Source: Typhlomys cinereus (Eukaryota > Chordata > Mammalia > Rodentia > Platacanthomyidae). Taken from it: DNA of 64,000 bases. Positions within the stretch are counted from its first letter, which is position 1, and each line of letters opens with the position of its first letter. The stretch lies in the NCBI GenBank assembly GCA_023101885.1, contig JALPQD010000393.1, positions 434,001 through 498,000 on the forward strand. Direction: 5' to 3'. The notes under the pieces were generated by a model. It saw nothing but the letters and a program-made list of their open reading frames with translations, was not told the DNA's origin and ran no database searches. Position numbers and translations under genes: made by a program. Positions 23,414-36,759 of the stretch are shown piece after piece.

Positions 23414-25060
23414 TATACCGGAAAATTAAATATACATTTAGCAGAATACTGCTGCTTGAAATTCACTTGAAAGTTCACTATTAGTGCCAAAGTGTTGGCC
23501 TTCAATTTTTCATATATGTAGCCTACAACACATCACATTAAATCATGAGACACTGGAATTCATTATCACAGAGAAACGAGAATTCTGCACCTCACTCAGT
23601 GTGTGCACATTCAGAGTTCTAGAGTAACATCAAGCTCTTGGAATAGGGAAGGTGGCAGTTCAGTTTTAATGAAGAACATGAAGAAAGCGTCCAATGCCTT
23701 CTGTTTTCCAGTATTGCTTTAAAAATGCAGAAATTTGTTTCCAGTCATATTTTTGAGGTGGTTATTCTTAACAATGAGTGCATTTCCAATTCTGCAGGAA
23801 GTTGAATATATTGAAAAGAATTAATTCATCTTTGTTTTTCTAGAAATGTACTGATTTGCTTAAAAAATAGCAAAAACCTTCCATTTCTCATTTCATCCAC
23901 ATATATTCAGATAATTACATTCTTAAGGACCTTGAGTGAATTGTGCAAACAGTGAATAGTTGCTTATTTTATAAATTTTGTTTTTCCTGCCTAAGATTTA
24001 AAGACCACATCGTGGTAGAAAAGATATGTTAAGCTTATAATTGACTCCCCATGGTTAAAGTCTCCTTGATAATGATTTTTTTCTCAGAATATTTTTGAAA
24101 GAAAGGATGAAAACACAACACAAAACAAAAACAACAGGAGCAAAAGTTATTGACCTCTCAGGCAAAGATACTTTTTAACAGAAAACATATAAGAACAGAT
24201 TTAAACCTTTTTTTTTTTTTTGCATACCAGCCCAAAGCTATGTGATGCCCTCTCTTTTTAGTTGAGGACAAGCACTGAATTAGCCTCCTTTTATGTTCTG
24301 TGGGTTTAAAGCTCTTTTATTTCAAAAGGCCTTTGGCATGGTACACTGACTTTATGTGTGATTTTTATTACTGATTTTAATTGCCTCTGCGGTTTGTGTG
24401 TATTTTTGGTACTTTAACTATACTGTTCCTTGTAAAATACCTGGAGTATTTTCTAAGAGGCAGAATATTTTATGAATCATGTTTTTTGTATAATTAAATA
24501 ATACATAATTTTTATGACACTGGCTTGAAAGTCATAAAAATTTTAGATAAAATGCAAGTTGTAGTTAAGAGATTTGAGAAAAAAAGGTTTAAATAACAAT
24601 TTTTTTCTCAAATATTCCCTTCTACATATTTGGTATACACATTTAATGAAACTTAAAAAAATGTTTTGCAAACTGTGTTTACTATTTCTAGTTGACTTTG
24701 GGGGACATCTTTACATCTTGGTTTAAAAAGTAGTTTAGATCTATTCTTTATACCAAGTCAGATATTGCAAATGTATGTAAATGGAAACTTGAAATTCCTT
24801 GTCGAGTATAAAATTCACCAGAGAACTTTTGATTTTTTTCAGTATGAAGGCTTTTATTGTTAGTGAAGTGTAATGGTAAAATGGCTGGCAGAGATGCCGT
24901 CAGGCAAGTCAAGTAAGCACAATGGTTTCTCAGTGTACAGCAGTATCACATCCTGATAGGCTCATTGTAAGTTAAAGAGCTTGTAATTTAAAAATGCATT
25001 TATATCATTTAACCTGCTGAACATCATAGTTGAGTAACACAGTACACCCTAAGGTGTCAT
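23414..25060. other. No gene seen
   Basis: AT-rich sequence without recognisable repeats apart from a T12 run near 24,210. Low repeat density at 24,300-24,500 makes it a candidate for a conservation check only. Confidence 0.4.
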
Positions 25061-25064
25061 TACT

Positions 25065-25470
25065 TTTTCTTTATTCTTTGATATTTTTATACATAAATAC
25101 AATGGATTTATGTATTTTTCACTCCTTGCTACCTCTCTTTTCCCACTTCACATTTTCTCCTTTCTACCCAGTCTCCCTTCACATCTTTTTATGTGTGGGA
25201 TCCATTTGGTTTCATCTGGGATGTCTGTATTGTCAAGTGCCTGAATATTTGCTAGGGCATGGATGGCTTATCAGTGAATAAAGAAGCTCGCCTTCTCCTG
25301 TCTGGCATTAACCTTAAGTAGTCTCTCATCCATCCCAAGGCTCACAGAACCATGTGGAACGGGGAATAGTAATAATGTAAGCAGGGAAGTGGTACCGCCA
25401 GTCAGTATCCTCTGGTGATGGCAGGGCTGCTGTACCCAAGAATTCACTGCATTGACGCCCATTTCCACAA
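25065..25470 (-). mobile_element. Old L1 3' end, minus strand
   Basis: The plus strand begins like a reversed rodent Lx-type L1 end (TATTTTTATACATAAATACA, then a pyrimidine-rich segment). It shares further blocks with 25835-26330 (a CAGTGAATA-like box, GGCATTAACCTTAAGTAGTC, TCTCTCA), so the two are related copies. Confidence 0.5.
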
Positions 25471-25834
25471 GAACTGCACAATAATTAGCTCATTTAATAT
25501 TTTACCATGGATGAGGGAAGATCTCAAGAAACACTACACTCCCCCAGCATAGAACTTTTAAGTTTACCTGGTCACAGTTAGAAAAACACAACTCTAGTGA
25601 CCATTTACTTATGATGGGGTCTTGGAATCTTAACTTTTGACTATCATAAATCATACTGAAATGAATTTTACTAGGCAGACGTCTTTTCAGATATAAATAC
25701 AATGCTAACACTTTAGGTATTTTGATGAAAATTTTGTTAAAACACAACAGTGCCAAATCTAATATCATTTTAGGGATGTTCTAAGAGATTAATTCAACTT
25801 TATTACAATCACTTTGTAAGATTTTTTCCCAATT

Positions 25835-25966
25835 ATTTTGTTTTTCATTTTTTGACAGTTTTATACATGTATACAATAGATTTATGTCACTTTCATAATT
25901 CCACCCTCTTTCTTCTTCTATTGAAACCTTCTTCCCAATTGAGGTCTCTCCTACTTTCATGTATTT

Positions 25967-26016
<50 letters not shown>

Positions 26017-26330
26017 TTGTCTCACTGAGTTTCATTCATCTGGATTGACTGTAACAGCAGGTGTCTGAGTACCTGATAGAACAGGAGTGATATATCAGTT
26101 AATATACCACTGAGGGATGTAGCTACCCTTCCTGTCGCCAGCATTAACCCTTGATAGTCTCTCAAGGAGGAGTGGTATCTCATGGAATCTTCTCTTGTCT
26201 ATGCAATGTTGATAGGCTAAATCTTGTGCGGGTCTCCTAGAAGTAAACCAGCAGTGAGTTCAAGGATACAGAAACCCTGTAGTGCACAGAAAATACTATA
26301 TGGAAGCACTGCTCCTGACCCTTTCTTCCA
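25835..26330 (-). mobile_element. Old L1 3' end, minus strand, second copy
   Basis: Same order of blocks as the copy at 25065: GTTTTATACATGTATACAAT, pyrimidine-rich, then CCAGCATTAACCCTTGATAG. It contains a (TG)n microsatellite. The separate 60-90-codon frames here are not genes. Confidence 0.5.
25964..26013. repeat. (TG)n microsatellite
   Basis: About 20 or more TG units inside the older L1 tail. Confidence 0.95.
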
Positions 26331-27384
26331 ATGATTCCTGAATTTTGTGGTGGTGGTGGTGGGGGCAGTGATTTATTCTTCCTTCCCAAGTATAGGTAAA
26401 TATGCTAATAATCCTTTAGTTCATTCCTGCCACTTGTGTTTCATGAACTGGTTCATATAAAAGCTTAATTGTATATTTTGTAGATTCCTCTACAAATTCA
26501 GTACTACATGATTTCCATAACAATATAAAGTTGTTTTTTTTTTTTTTTTGCTATGTGGATGGTATGTTTCTCCATTTTTTATGATACAATTCTAAGTTAT
26601 AGTATGAGAGAAGGAAGAAAAATAGCTTCGGTGTATAAATCTGGGGCTTAGTGAAAAGTTCCTGTGCCTTGTCTTCAATTAGATGGTCACTTGTTATTTT
26701 GATTTTTGTGCGTTGAATAGTCTGTTTTTAGAAGCATATAATATTAATTAGGTTGCAATGAGAAAACAGACTGTTCTACCTAAGGCAATATCCATATATT
26801 CTGTAAGTCTGACTGGAGGTATTGCTTACAATTGCATAGATTATTTACATAAATGAGTTTTGCTTTCATAAGTCAGAAGTACACATTAAGCATGTATATA
26901 CTTTAATAAGAACCTACATGGGGGGCAGCCAATCTTCCTTCTCACAGCCTCAGGTATTACAATTAAGATTTAATTTTTCTATATTACCATTAGGAACAAA
27001 TGGTAAATCCTTTCCAAATTTGCAGGGGACGCTTATGCAGCATTATTCAGTGTGTTCACAGAATGCTGAAATGTAACAAGGTGCATTTGCATATTTTTCA
27101 TTAGCTAAAGTTCCTATATTTCTCCAAGGTTGTCTTGCTGAGAGGTACAGAGCGCCTATCTTCCCCTTCTCACAACAGGCTTCCTAACTTCTACCCAGTC
27201 GTATGACTGTATTGGCATAAGACTGATGGTAAATGTGGCTGGTCTTCTGCGAAGTGTGTGTAAGCCTTGTAAAGCTTCTGCAGTTTTCAGTTCGTCACGT
27301 GACATGGGCCTTTGTGAAGTGTTTTCACCACTGACTTTCCTGAGACTGGGCTCACGGCTTCATCTCTACTTATTACTTCTTAAT
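26331..27384. other. No gene seen; possible non-coding element at 26990-27115
   Basis: A small GGT run at about 26,350 and a T17 run near 26,540. The stretch 26990-27115 is complex, with an octamer-like ATTTGCAT and TAAT-type motifs. I have no evidence that it is functional. Confidence 0.35.
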
Positions 27385-28075
27385 AATCATGTATTAATGG
27401 GGTTCACTATTTTTCATACATACATATGCCATACTTTGATAATGTTTAACCCTCTATTTACCACACTTAATCCTTTCCCCACTCCTGTTCTACTCATCCC
27501 TCATTGTTCCCACTTTCTACTTTGATCTCTCTTTTTTATTATTTTTAGATTTGACATATGAAAGAGGTCATGTGATATGTCTCTGACTGAGTCTAGCTAA
27601 TTTAATTTTAATGATGTCCATTTCTGTTTTTTCTTGTGAATGCCATGATTTTATTCTTCTTTATGTCTGATTAATATTCTGTGGTTTATATTTTCTTTGT
27701 CTATTCATCTATTGATGCAAATCTCAATTGATTTCACAACTTTGTTAATGTGATTGGTGCCAGAACAAACACTGGTATACTGGTATCTATTGTATGCTGC
27801 CTCTGATTCCTGTGGTTATATACCCAGTAGAAATATCTCCTGATGTGTGGTAGTTCTGCTTTTATTGCTTGGAAGAACCCTTGTACTTATTTCCATAGTG
27901 GCTATGCTACTTTAAATTGCCACCAACAGTGTGTAAGGGTTTCTTTGTTCTCTATGCTTATGAGAGTCAGTCTATATGGGATGAGATGGAATCTTAATGT
28001 GGCTTTGACTTGCATTTCCATAGTTAGTCATTGCTATGTCACCAATGTCTGGTTATGTGTTACTTCATTTTCCAG
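27385..28075 (-). mobile_element. Old L1 ORF2 3' part, minus strand
   Basis: The plus strand is the reverse of an L1 ORF2 C-terminal region. Landmarks in plus-strand order: ATACCCAGTAGAAATATCTC, TTTCCATAGTGGCTATGCTA, GCCACCAACAGTGTGTAAGG, GATGAGATGGAATCTTAATG. Heavily mutated; no frame survives. Confidence 0.75.
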
Positions 28076-30660
28076 ATTCCTGGAGTTGTCTCAATCCAGG
28101 AATCCTCTTCATAATGTTTATGTCAAAATTACCCAGTTTCTTCATACTCAGTTGTTTCCTGATCTCAGACTCTTCCTAGAAAAGAGATATTGAAGCATAC
28201 ACAATATTAAATCATGCACAACTCACCCCTCAAGATCCCCTGCCAAACCAGTCAGATATTCCTTATGGTGTCTTCTCTCTGTTGATGGTATACTTTCTCT
28301 TGCAGCCTTCAGCTTTGAAAATGCATAGTATCATTGTTCTGCCTGAATGCTCGGCATATTTGGTAGCCAAGTTTAACTGCTCATTCCGGTTCTACCTCCT
28401 TAATCAAATGATACCCTCTGTTCTACCTGTTTCTATTTTCTGTTTTTAGTAGTACCAGTGTGATCTCTGACTGCATTCTAACTTCTGTTGCAAAAAAATC
28501 CCATAAAACAAGAAAAACTTTTTTCCAAGTCCTCCACAAACTTAACAAACATGCAAACTTTGTTCATAATGGAAAGTTGTAATGGACACTTGAAGCTTTA
28601 TATTTAACTCCTCACACCATACCTTATCCACGAACACCATCACTGTATGCCCATGTACAATATAAAAATTAGGAGAATGTGAAACTGATCTGAAATTTGC
28701 CAAAGTTCTCATTCGTGCCAGAAACATTTAAGTATTTGCTGACATTCAGATCAGTTCACTGAAATCCTGGACAAATGGTAATCACTGTGATGAGAATTCT
28801 GTGCAGGAGAACTGTGATCATGTGATCAGAAATACCTTCTGACTTGGGGATTGAATGCTAGTGGAAAGATGAGTATTCAGCATCCTGCAGCTGTGCCACC
28901 AAGTACTTCCTTACTATGATTCACAAAGAAAGAGCAGCTGGACCAGAAGACTGTAGGACTCACAAGGTTCCTGATGTACTGGACAGAACCCAGCTATGAG
29001 GTAGGTTTCTCTGCTTCATCTTTAAAAGAGTTATTTTAGATCACTTATTGAAATGATGTCAATGAATCATATGTTAAAATAACACAATCAGGTTCTAAAA
29101 ATGTCAAAACAGAGCAATTACAATAAAGAAAATACACACAAATTAATTTTTGTGTATTTTGAAATTTTACTTCCTTTAATGTATAAGTATGTAGAGTACT
29201 CTATTTTTCATACTTCTTTATCAGCTGAAATAGCATGCATGCTCATCCTGAAGTTCTAGATAAAGCTTGCTGCAAAGTAGACAGAGGATGAACTCAGGAG
29301 TGTGAGACATAGGTTCTAATTCTACTGCTGCCATTTCCCTTCTGGGATCCTTTTTATCTGAATCTGTTAAATAAAAATGAGAATTCCTACTAGCAGAAAT
29401 ATTGCAAAGTTAAACACGATAATCATGAAAGGTCGTGTTCTTACTTTTCCTCAATCTTCACTTCCTACTGTTTAAAGAAATTTCCCATATATTTTAGTAA
29501 TAATTATTCTCAATATATAGAATAATCACTTGGTTTTTAAGAATATGAAGAATTACTTGAGTTATAATCATTCTTGGAGCATGCAAAAAATTATTATTTA
29601 ACAAAGAGACAGGAAGAAGGAAACACAGACTTTAGTGATCCTATTGCCACTTACAAATCAATCGTAAATGGGGACAAAGTGGCCTGCGAAAATTTATACT
29701 GTTGGTTATAAATGTTCAGTTGACATAAAAGTTTTAGGAACATACATTATTTAAAGAGAGGTGACTCAGTGACAGGAATTCAAGCGTGATTAACTTTCAT
29801 GAGTCCTTTGCAAACTTTATTAGGATTTGCTAATTGGCCATTATTAAAATTATGATAGTTATCAATTTATCATTGGTAGATATTCTTACCTGTTCTATAC
29901 TCCTGTAGATATCAGACCATCTGGCTCTAAGATCTGCCTTTGTAAAATGCCTGAAAAGGTTTATGGACCTTAGCTATAAGTGATAAAATTTTGGTATAAG
30001 AAAAGTATAGATTCTAATTTGAATAACTTGATATAAAAGAGAATGTTGGAATTGTTATTCTTACTTTTATTGGTTAAATAAATAAATGAAATTGATTATG
30101 TGGTTACATGGAAGGCAAAATATAATGATTATAGTAATTAAATGCAAGTGTCTGTGAAAATGGTTCTTCAAATATGATTGGGTCAAAGTTAAAACAAATA
30201 GAAATTTCTGAATATCCTTTTCTTCCCTGCAATAAAGCAACCATTTTCTGATTGGATTTCAAGGCCAGTTCTACAGGAGGAATCCAAGCCTGTTACTGTG
30301 AACCTGATCAAAAGTCTCTGGCTTGGGCGATTATAAGGCCCCATGAAAGAACTACTACTGTTGCCTTACTAAATAGACAAACAGCCTTCTAAATATTTGT
30401 TTACAATTATAAATTAGTACTGCTTTCAGCCCTATTCAGAGAAACGTTTGTTTATAATGTGCAATTGCTGCAGAGATATATAATTGGTTCAGGTTCTGAA
30501 AATAAGTAGCTGTGGTGTGTTCACACATAAATATGACATATATATCACTCATCCAAGGCTCAGGAAACATTATGGGAGAAGAGGTCAAGCAACAATGTAA
30601 GAACTAGATGAATGGAAGGAACATTGTGGAACACTGACTCTTAACATGGTTGTTTGACCC
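28076..30660. other. No gene seen
   Basis: AT-rich, unique-looking sequence. No repeat identified with confidence. Around 29,820-30,480 the sequence is rich in TAAT/ATTA motifs and low in repeats. Confidence 0.4.
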
Positions 30661-30664
30661 ATGA

Positions 30665-31145
30665 GCTCAAAGCAGCAGCGGCTACCTGCAGGAGATCCTG
30701 GTTCCTTGCACAAGACCCACACAAGACTAGGCCCATTAAAAATTCCACCATGGATGGGGTGGGCGGGTTCATATCCGTTCCTGGAGAGCTATATATAGGC
30801 AGTTAATGGTTGCTGGGGGAAGGGAAGTCCTATCTCAGCAGTTTAGCTAAGACTCAAGTAAATTAACACCCTATCTGTGGCAGTTTGTTTGAAGTGTCAA
30901 CTTGTTAACTGAGAACTGTGTCTTTAAACACAATTATGAGGAATTAGTTAAGGAAAGCTTCTGAATATGATTGCAGGAGACTAAAATAAATAGAACATGT
31001 ATGTAGTTAAATGGGTTACAAAACTACTGATAAGACAGAGGGAGTTTTGTTAAGGATGGGAGGGAATCAAGAGTGTGGTGAGGAGAGTAACTAGAATGCA
31101 TTATGAACACATATAAAGTTGATGAAATTGTCAACAACAAACGTG
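30665..31145 (+). mobile_element. Old L1 3' UTR and end, plus strand
   Basis: The segment CACAAGACTAGGCCCATTAA, the ATTCCACCATGGATGGGG block, and GTTAATGGTTGCTGGGGGAA match the 3' UTR of rodent Lx-type L1s from memory. The end GATGAAATTGTCAACAACAA resembles the L1 terminus. A middle piece (about 30,875-31,030) may be a separate LTR fragment. Confidence 0.45.
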
Positions 31146-31149
31146 TTTA

Positions 31150-31492
31150 ACTTTATTACACAGCGCTTCAACAAAGTATCTGACCCAAGCAACTAAGGGG
31201 GAGGAAGGAGCTAATTAGTTCAGAGTTCAAGTTCCAGTTAATCATGGTAAGAAAGAGACAGTAGCAGAGGCTTGAAACAGCTGTTCATCATCACATCCAG
31301 AGTAGGAGCTGAGAGCAAAGGATGAATACATGCGTGTTTGCATGTTCACATCCCCATGGTGGGCTGGGCCTTCCACATCAATCCCTTACAGCTACATCCA
31401 GAGGTCAGCCTTCATCTACAGCAGTTTTCTCAAGTGTGTCTGGAGGCTTGCCTATGAGCGTCAGGTTGGTAGTTAATCCTAACCAGTACAAA
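31150..31492 (-). mobile_element. MT-like MaLR LTR, minus strand
   Basis: The plus strand runs CAACAAAGTATCTGACCCAA, then GCAACTAAGGGGGAGGAAGG, then CATGGTGGGCTGGGCCTTCC and AGGCTTGCC, the order of a reversed rodent MaLR LTR. Ends approximate. Confidence 0.55.
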
Positions 31493-33098
31493 ACTTAATC
31501 GATAAAAAAATTCATAAAATAGCAGGTTACAGAAGTGCATGATGATCTACTAAACTTATAAAAAAAAACCCACAGTACTCTCAATGTAAGTATATTTATT
31601 TGGAATGTATAGACAATATATTTTTATATAAACAATAACAAGAGATATACATTCCAAGTTCACAAAATTTATTACCTTTGCAGAGGAGAGAGGTCAGTAA
31701 ATAAGTTTTAGGGGAAATGTTATGTTTGGTTTCTAAGGACTGGGGTACTGGTTAAGAATCTTCAGAAGCAATGCTAGGATATCTCTTTTATATGTAGGAA
31801 AAGACCTAGCATTAGACAGAGCTAAGATGAATGCAGGAAATTAATACAAGTTTGGCTTTTTTCTACAGAGTTACATTTAGAGGCCTGGTGCAGTAGGACT
31901 TATTGATGGTCTTCTGTTATCCTTGTTGTTTTGATTATCAGGGAGAGAAAAACAAATGCAAGCAGTCTATGCACTTTTAAAAACTTGTTTCTGGGTTTAG
32001 CCTTTACAGAACATTACAGCAAATGGCAGAACACTTGAGAAAGTGGATGCCTTAGAGATTAGACTGGTGCAATTAAAAGAGGCTTTGATAAGATGTGATA
32101 TTATAGTGATATCACAATGCATGCTGATATTCCCAAATTTATGCTTGCAGACAAAAAGATACAAAATGATACCCAACTTGATATCTCAAAATATTGCAAT
32201 ATCCATGGTTGCTTCAAACAAGTAGCATATTTTATGTTATTTGCTCTTTAGGGGAAAATAGAAAGACTACCTAAAACTAAATGCAATTTTGTGTTTGTCA
32301 AAATCCTAGACAAATGATATGTCTATAATTTGTTGATATCATAAACTTTGTTTTTATTATACCAACTTTTACCACTTAAACATTTACATATGTGCTTGAT
32401 GAGTTGAAGCATAACTTCTTTGGAGTATGAACTATAGAATATTAGTTTTTTAAAAATTGTACTTCTTAGAAAATGTGTATTTGACAAATGAAATGAACAA
32501 GAAGTGCAGTGTATCATCCACAATGAAATAATGTTTAGCTAAGTACCTTCAGAAAGGCTACTAGTACATGTCCTGTATTATTTCAGGTATTGGAAGAATT
32601 TGTGTTTGCTGAGGCTTTTTAGAAATATAGTGTTTCTAGTACTAATTTGCACCAAAATAATATGAAATGGCATTTCTTCTAAAAAAGCTCTGTATAACTG
32701 TACTTTATAGCTTGCTTATTATTTAAAGCCAATAAGAACTTTAGCCAATGATCATTGGAAAGCTCCACTGAAGACAAAGGAATACAACTAGCAACAATAA
32801 AAGAAAATAACAAGTACTGTAAATTGCAAATATTGGTAGACACAACTCTAAGTTCATATTGAAGTTTGCTTTAAAATATAATTAAAGAGTTGGTCCAAAC
32901 GTCTTCACATCTCAGTTCTAAAGCAGCTGAGCCTATTAGCTGGTAGCCCAGAACATTCCCAAGACCTACTGTCTCTGTCTGGAAGATTGGAGATATGGAG
33001 CCTATAGAGATGACCTCATTTGACATACCTGTAACAGAAATGGCTGCAGACACAAGGCTGAGCTTGAGGACAGCAGATGAAAACAAGAGAAAGAGAAG

Positions 33099-33102
<4 letters not shown>
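31493..33102. other. No gene seen
   Basis: AT-rich sequence with an A8 run near 31,560. Short frames are unrecognised. Confidence 0.4.

Positions 33103-33155
<53 letters not shown>
33103..33155. repeat. (GA)n microsatellite
   Basis: About 26 GA units, preceded by a degenerate A/G-rich stretch. The frames across it (plus 32995-33177, minus 32871-33233) are low complexity. Confidence 0.95.
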
Positions 33156-33159
<4 letters not shown>

Positions 33160-35360
33160 ATGCTACATTTAACATAGATGTAATGACATTTCTCAAACAC
33201 AGAACAGAGTAAGTGGTGATACAAGTATTTCAAGTGTTCAGTCAGGTATCTTCTTGAAAACTAAAGACCACATCGCTAAACACAGGAATGCTTGTCTTGA
33301 AGGAAAAATGAAAGCAAACAAATTGGCAAGCAAGTGAGGTTCTTTCAAACACAAATGACGCCAAACTACCCAGGAGGGCAAGGCAGAGTTAAAGGAATAC
33401 ATGATATTAGACAAGTATTGATAACAGTGAGTTTACTTTCAAATACCCTGAGAAAGGGAAGATGGAGATTTGAGAGTATAAGCTTGTCACACTGAGCACA
33501 GGGCATGGACAGATATTTGTCAAAAGCAAAAGTCCAGTATTTCCAAACTGCTAATATTTTTCACAATTGTGTTTATTTCTCTGTGAGATTTTGAAGATTA
33601 ATTATCTTACATGTTGAGGAAATACTTATTTGAATTCCAGTTAAATTTTACTGTTACATATTGTTTGTCTTTAAAACTTAGAGAAATAATTATATTTGAT
33701 ATCTTTCTTTGAATTGGTGTATGTAGCAAGAATCAAGTTTTCTGTTTTGGGACCTTTATATTGTCTAATCTACATGTGTACATAGAGCTAAGAGATATAA
33801 GGGTAGGTTAATAATTGTAGTTTCTGCTTGGTGCATGATGTTTTAGTTATATTTTCTGCTTTGCTATTTTGGGCATATTTTTTATATAGCTAGTTAATAT
33901 ACTTATAATGGTTTTACTAAATGAAAGTCAAATAATCTTTCTGCAGCCATTTTTCACATAAGTTCTAATATTAATAATTTCAAAATGACCTGGCATAGTT
34001 CTTTTAAATTTTGTTTGAATGATGTAAATTTGATGGTTAAGACACTTGTGCTGTTTATCCATGATTGCACTGTAGAATTACATCATTTTTGTTTTTCTTT
34101 TATCATTTATTCACTGAAACTGTGAAGTTATTCTATAGAATATCTAAGTCATCAAAAACAAACTATATTAGGAAATCCTATTGAATGAAGGAACTTAACT
34201 GAACCATCTTGTTACATGTATCCAGGTGGGTGTGTAAAGCTAAAAAGGCAAATTGCAGCCATTTTCTTGACTTATTTCCCTGGGTTCTGTTACTCCCTGA
34301 TGTGTGAAATAAAGAAATTGGTGATATCTTTGTAATAAAATATGCTCATTTCTAATGAAAATCCTCATAAATACTCCCTAAAATGAAACTGTTACCTATT
34401 CCAGGAGTTAGATTCACACTCAGGGTGTCAGTTGCTCTCCAAGTTCCTTTCTCAAGGTCTTCCCATTGCTTTCATAAGTAGTCTGGCTCTCAGCAGGCTT
34501 GCTCATGTGCTGATGAGAGAATCTTCCAGTGCACCTTCTCTGTATTAGACCCTGCAGGAGGTTTTAGGGAAATGAAAAGACAGGTGAGATTCAGTTCCGT
34601 CCTTGAGAATGTCACAGCCTATGGGAAAGGCAAACATGCAGCTAATTATAACTGCAATGTGCTAAACGATAAAATAAAACTACGAATGAGGTGCTGAAGG
34701 AAACTGGCTAGCAATTAATTCTGCCTAGAGGTGGCCAAAGGAAGGCATAGATAGAAATGAAATTGAAAAATAAGTTTAGTGTAATAAGGACAATATTTTT
34801 AAACTTTCTGTTATAGCTAAAATGTTATGTCTACCTTTACTCCATCTGATAAGCAAGTGTGGAAAAGATACATCAGCTTGGAAAAAATAAAAGAAAATAG
34901 AAAGCTGATTCCTTCTCTCTTCCAATGTAAGAGAGCAAGGAAGACAGAAAATTAGACACCAGATTTATTCTGCTGATTCATCTACAACTGATCTAGAGAG
35001 TTGGGGAATCTACAACTTTGATGTTTCCATGAGAGTTCCTGAGAACACCAGGCTCCTGGTCTACTTAGTAGATGGAGTCTCCAATGTTCTGTTTTCAGAA
35101 GCCTGATCTTTGACTTGGCCCCACTTCCAACGTCATGTTGGAGCAGTAGAGAACCACAGCAGTGAGTTTGAAGGGACATCACCTTTTTTATATCACTTCC
35201 AAATAATGTGGAGTGAAGGAACTGAGAATACCTGTGGATGGACAGAGACTTAGGTCAGAACACAGGGCACAGAATTTCTGACCATACAAGAAGAGAGGGT
35301 ATGTGGGAAAGATTCTATCTGGTATATAAAAGTGAAGGAATAAAAACTGTAATGCTTGAA
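33156..35360. other. No gene seen
   Basis: AT-rich, unique-looking sequence; no repeat recognised with confidence. Confidence 0.4.
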
Positions 35361-35364
35361 TCTC

Positions 35365-35757
35365 TGAGCTTACCACACGTGTACTTTGAATGTGAAATGT
35401 CCTCATAGTCTCCTGTTTGAATAATAGTTCCCTGGCTGCCGAAATTGTTTGTGTAGGTCATGGAACCATTAAATGTGTAGAGCCTTGCGGGAGGAAGTAA
35501 ATCATTGAGGTGGGTCTGGATGCTTGATGGCTCTGCCCTACTTCCTGTTCTTTCTTTGTCTTTCTCCTTCCTGAATACTGTTGCAAGGTAGCAGCCAGTC
35601 TCCTGTTGCTGTCCTGTCCCTACACTTTTTCTGCCAGCTGTCCTGTGTTCCCTGCCTTGACAGACTCCATCCTTTCTAATATATACTTTTTCCATTAAAT
35701 TGCTTGGGTCAGAGTAGTTTATTGCAGCAACATAAGAGTAATCAAAATACCACATAA
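35365..35757 (+). mobile_element. MT/MaLR-like LTR, plus strand
   Basis: Begins near TTTGAATGTGAAATGTCCTC, continues through AGCCTTGCGGGAGGAAG and CCCTACTTCCTGTTC, and ends ATTGCAGCAACATAAGAGTA. These blocks follow the order of rodent MaLR LTRs. The 146-codon minus-strand frame at 35315-35755 is an antisense reading of this LTR. Target-site duplication not found. Confidence 0.6.
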
Positions 35758-36285
35758 GTGTAGGGACTGTTGATTTTCATTTTTCATTTCAAAGGTGTCA
35801 TTAGAGTATGTTAAGATTCTTGAAATTTCTCCAGTTAAAAATAAGAGCTCTGGGAATGAAGAAAAAAGACAACGTAACTGATAGGGTAATAATTACTTTT
35901 CATTGAAAAATAAGAAAACAAAAGGAAAAATTCAGGTTCTTTTGAGGCATGGTATGCTAAGGGTACTCAGAAGATATTTAGTCAATATACAATAAAAGTA
36001 AGACACTATTAGTGAATAAATTAATTATTTAAATGAATATTTTGTCCATCATTGCTCCTGCAATTGCAAGTGAAATAAGCCAAGTTCATACAAATCCATG
36101 AACACAAATTATTGAAATTTAAATTCAGTGTTGAGGATCACAGTTAAGCACTCACAAATGAAAAGCCTAAGTCATACACCATGATAAGGGCTACATTAGG
36201 GAAACAGAACAGAGAGAACAAGTTTAGTTCAATAAGTAAGGGAGGGCACCATTATATAAAACACGATGAATAAAGTGTGTGATGT
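35758..36285. other. No gene seen
   Basis: AT-rich spacer. Confidence 0.45.
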
Positions 36286-36286
36286 A

Positions 36287-36341
<55 letters not shown>

Positions 36342-36355
36342 CAGAGAGAGAGAGA
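36286..36355. repeat. (TG)n(AG)n compound microsatellite
   Basis: A TG run followed directly by an AG run, with a short interruption at about 36,339. Confidence 0.95.
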
Positions 36356-36759
36356 TTGGTGAGAAAGAAAGAAAGGGGGAAAGGGAAAGAGTATGTATGA
36401 GACAGAGAAAGAGAATCAGAGTATAGGTGTGTAGTACTATGGAGAGCAAGCATTCTAAGAATGGATAAAGGACCTGAAGTAGGTTGGGGTAGATAATATA
36501 AAGGAGAAACTAAATGTTGGCTATTTTTGTTTGGGTGCAGAGAAAAGTGGAGAAACTGGCAAAAGCAGTAGTAGAAAGTTGTACTCCAGATAACTGTTGA
36601 AGGTCTCTACTAGACAGTGTTTCTCATAAGTAAACACCATAAATGCCGAAGGAACACCAACCAACAAACAACTCTGTACAGCTCCTTGAAAGCATGACAG
36701 AGCAACTAAAAGATGTAGGGATAATACTTGGGAGAAGAGTAATTTTACTGCTAGGTCAA
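36356..36759. other. No gene seen
   Basis: A/G-rich to AT-rich spacer after the compound microsatellite; the last part may already be L1M. Confidence 0.35.

Noticed and set aside
35315..35755. 146-codon minus-strand frame
   Set aside because: It is the antisense reading of a MaLR-type LTR.
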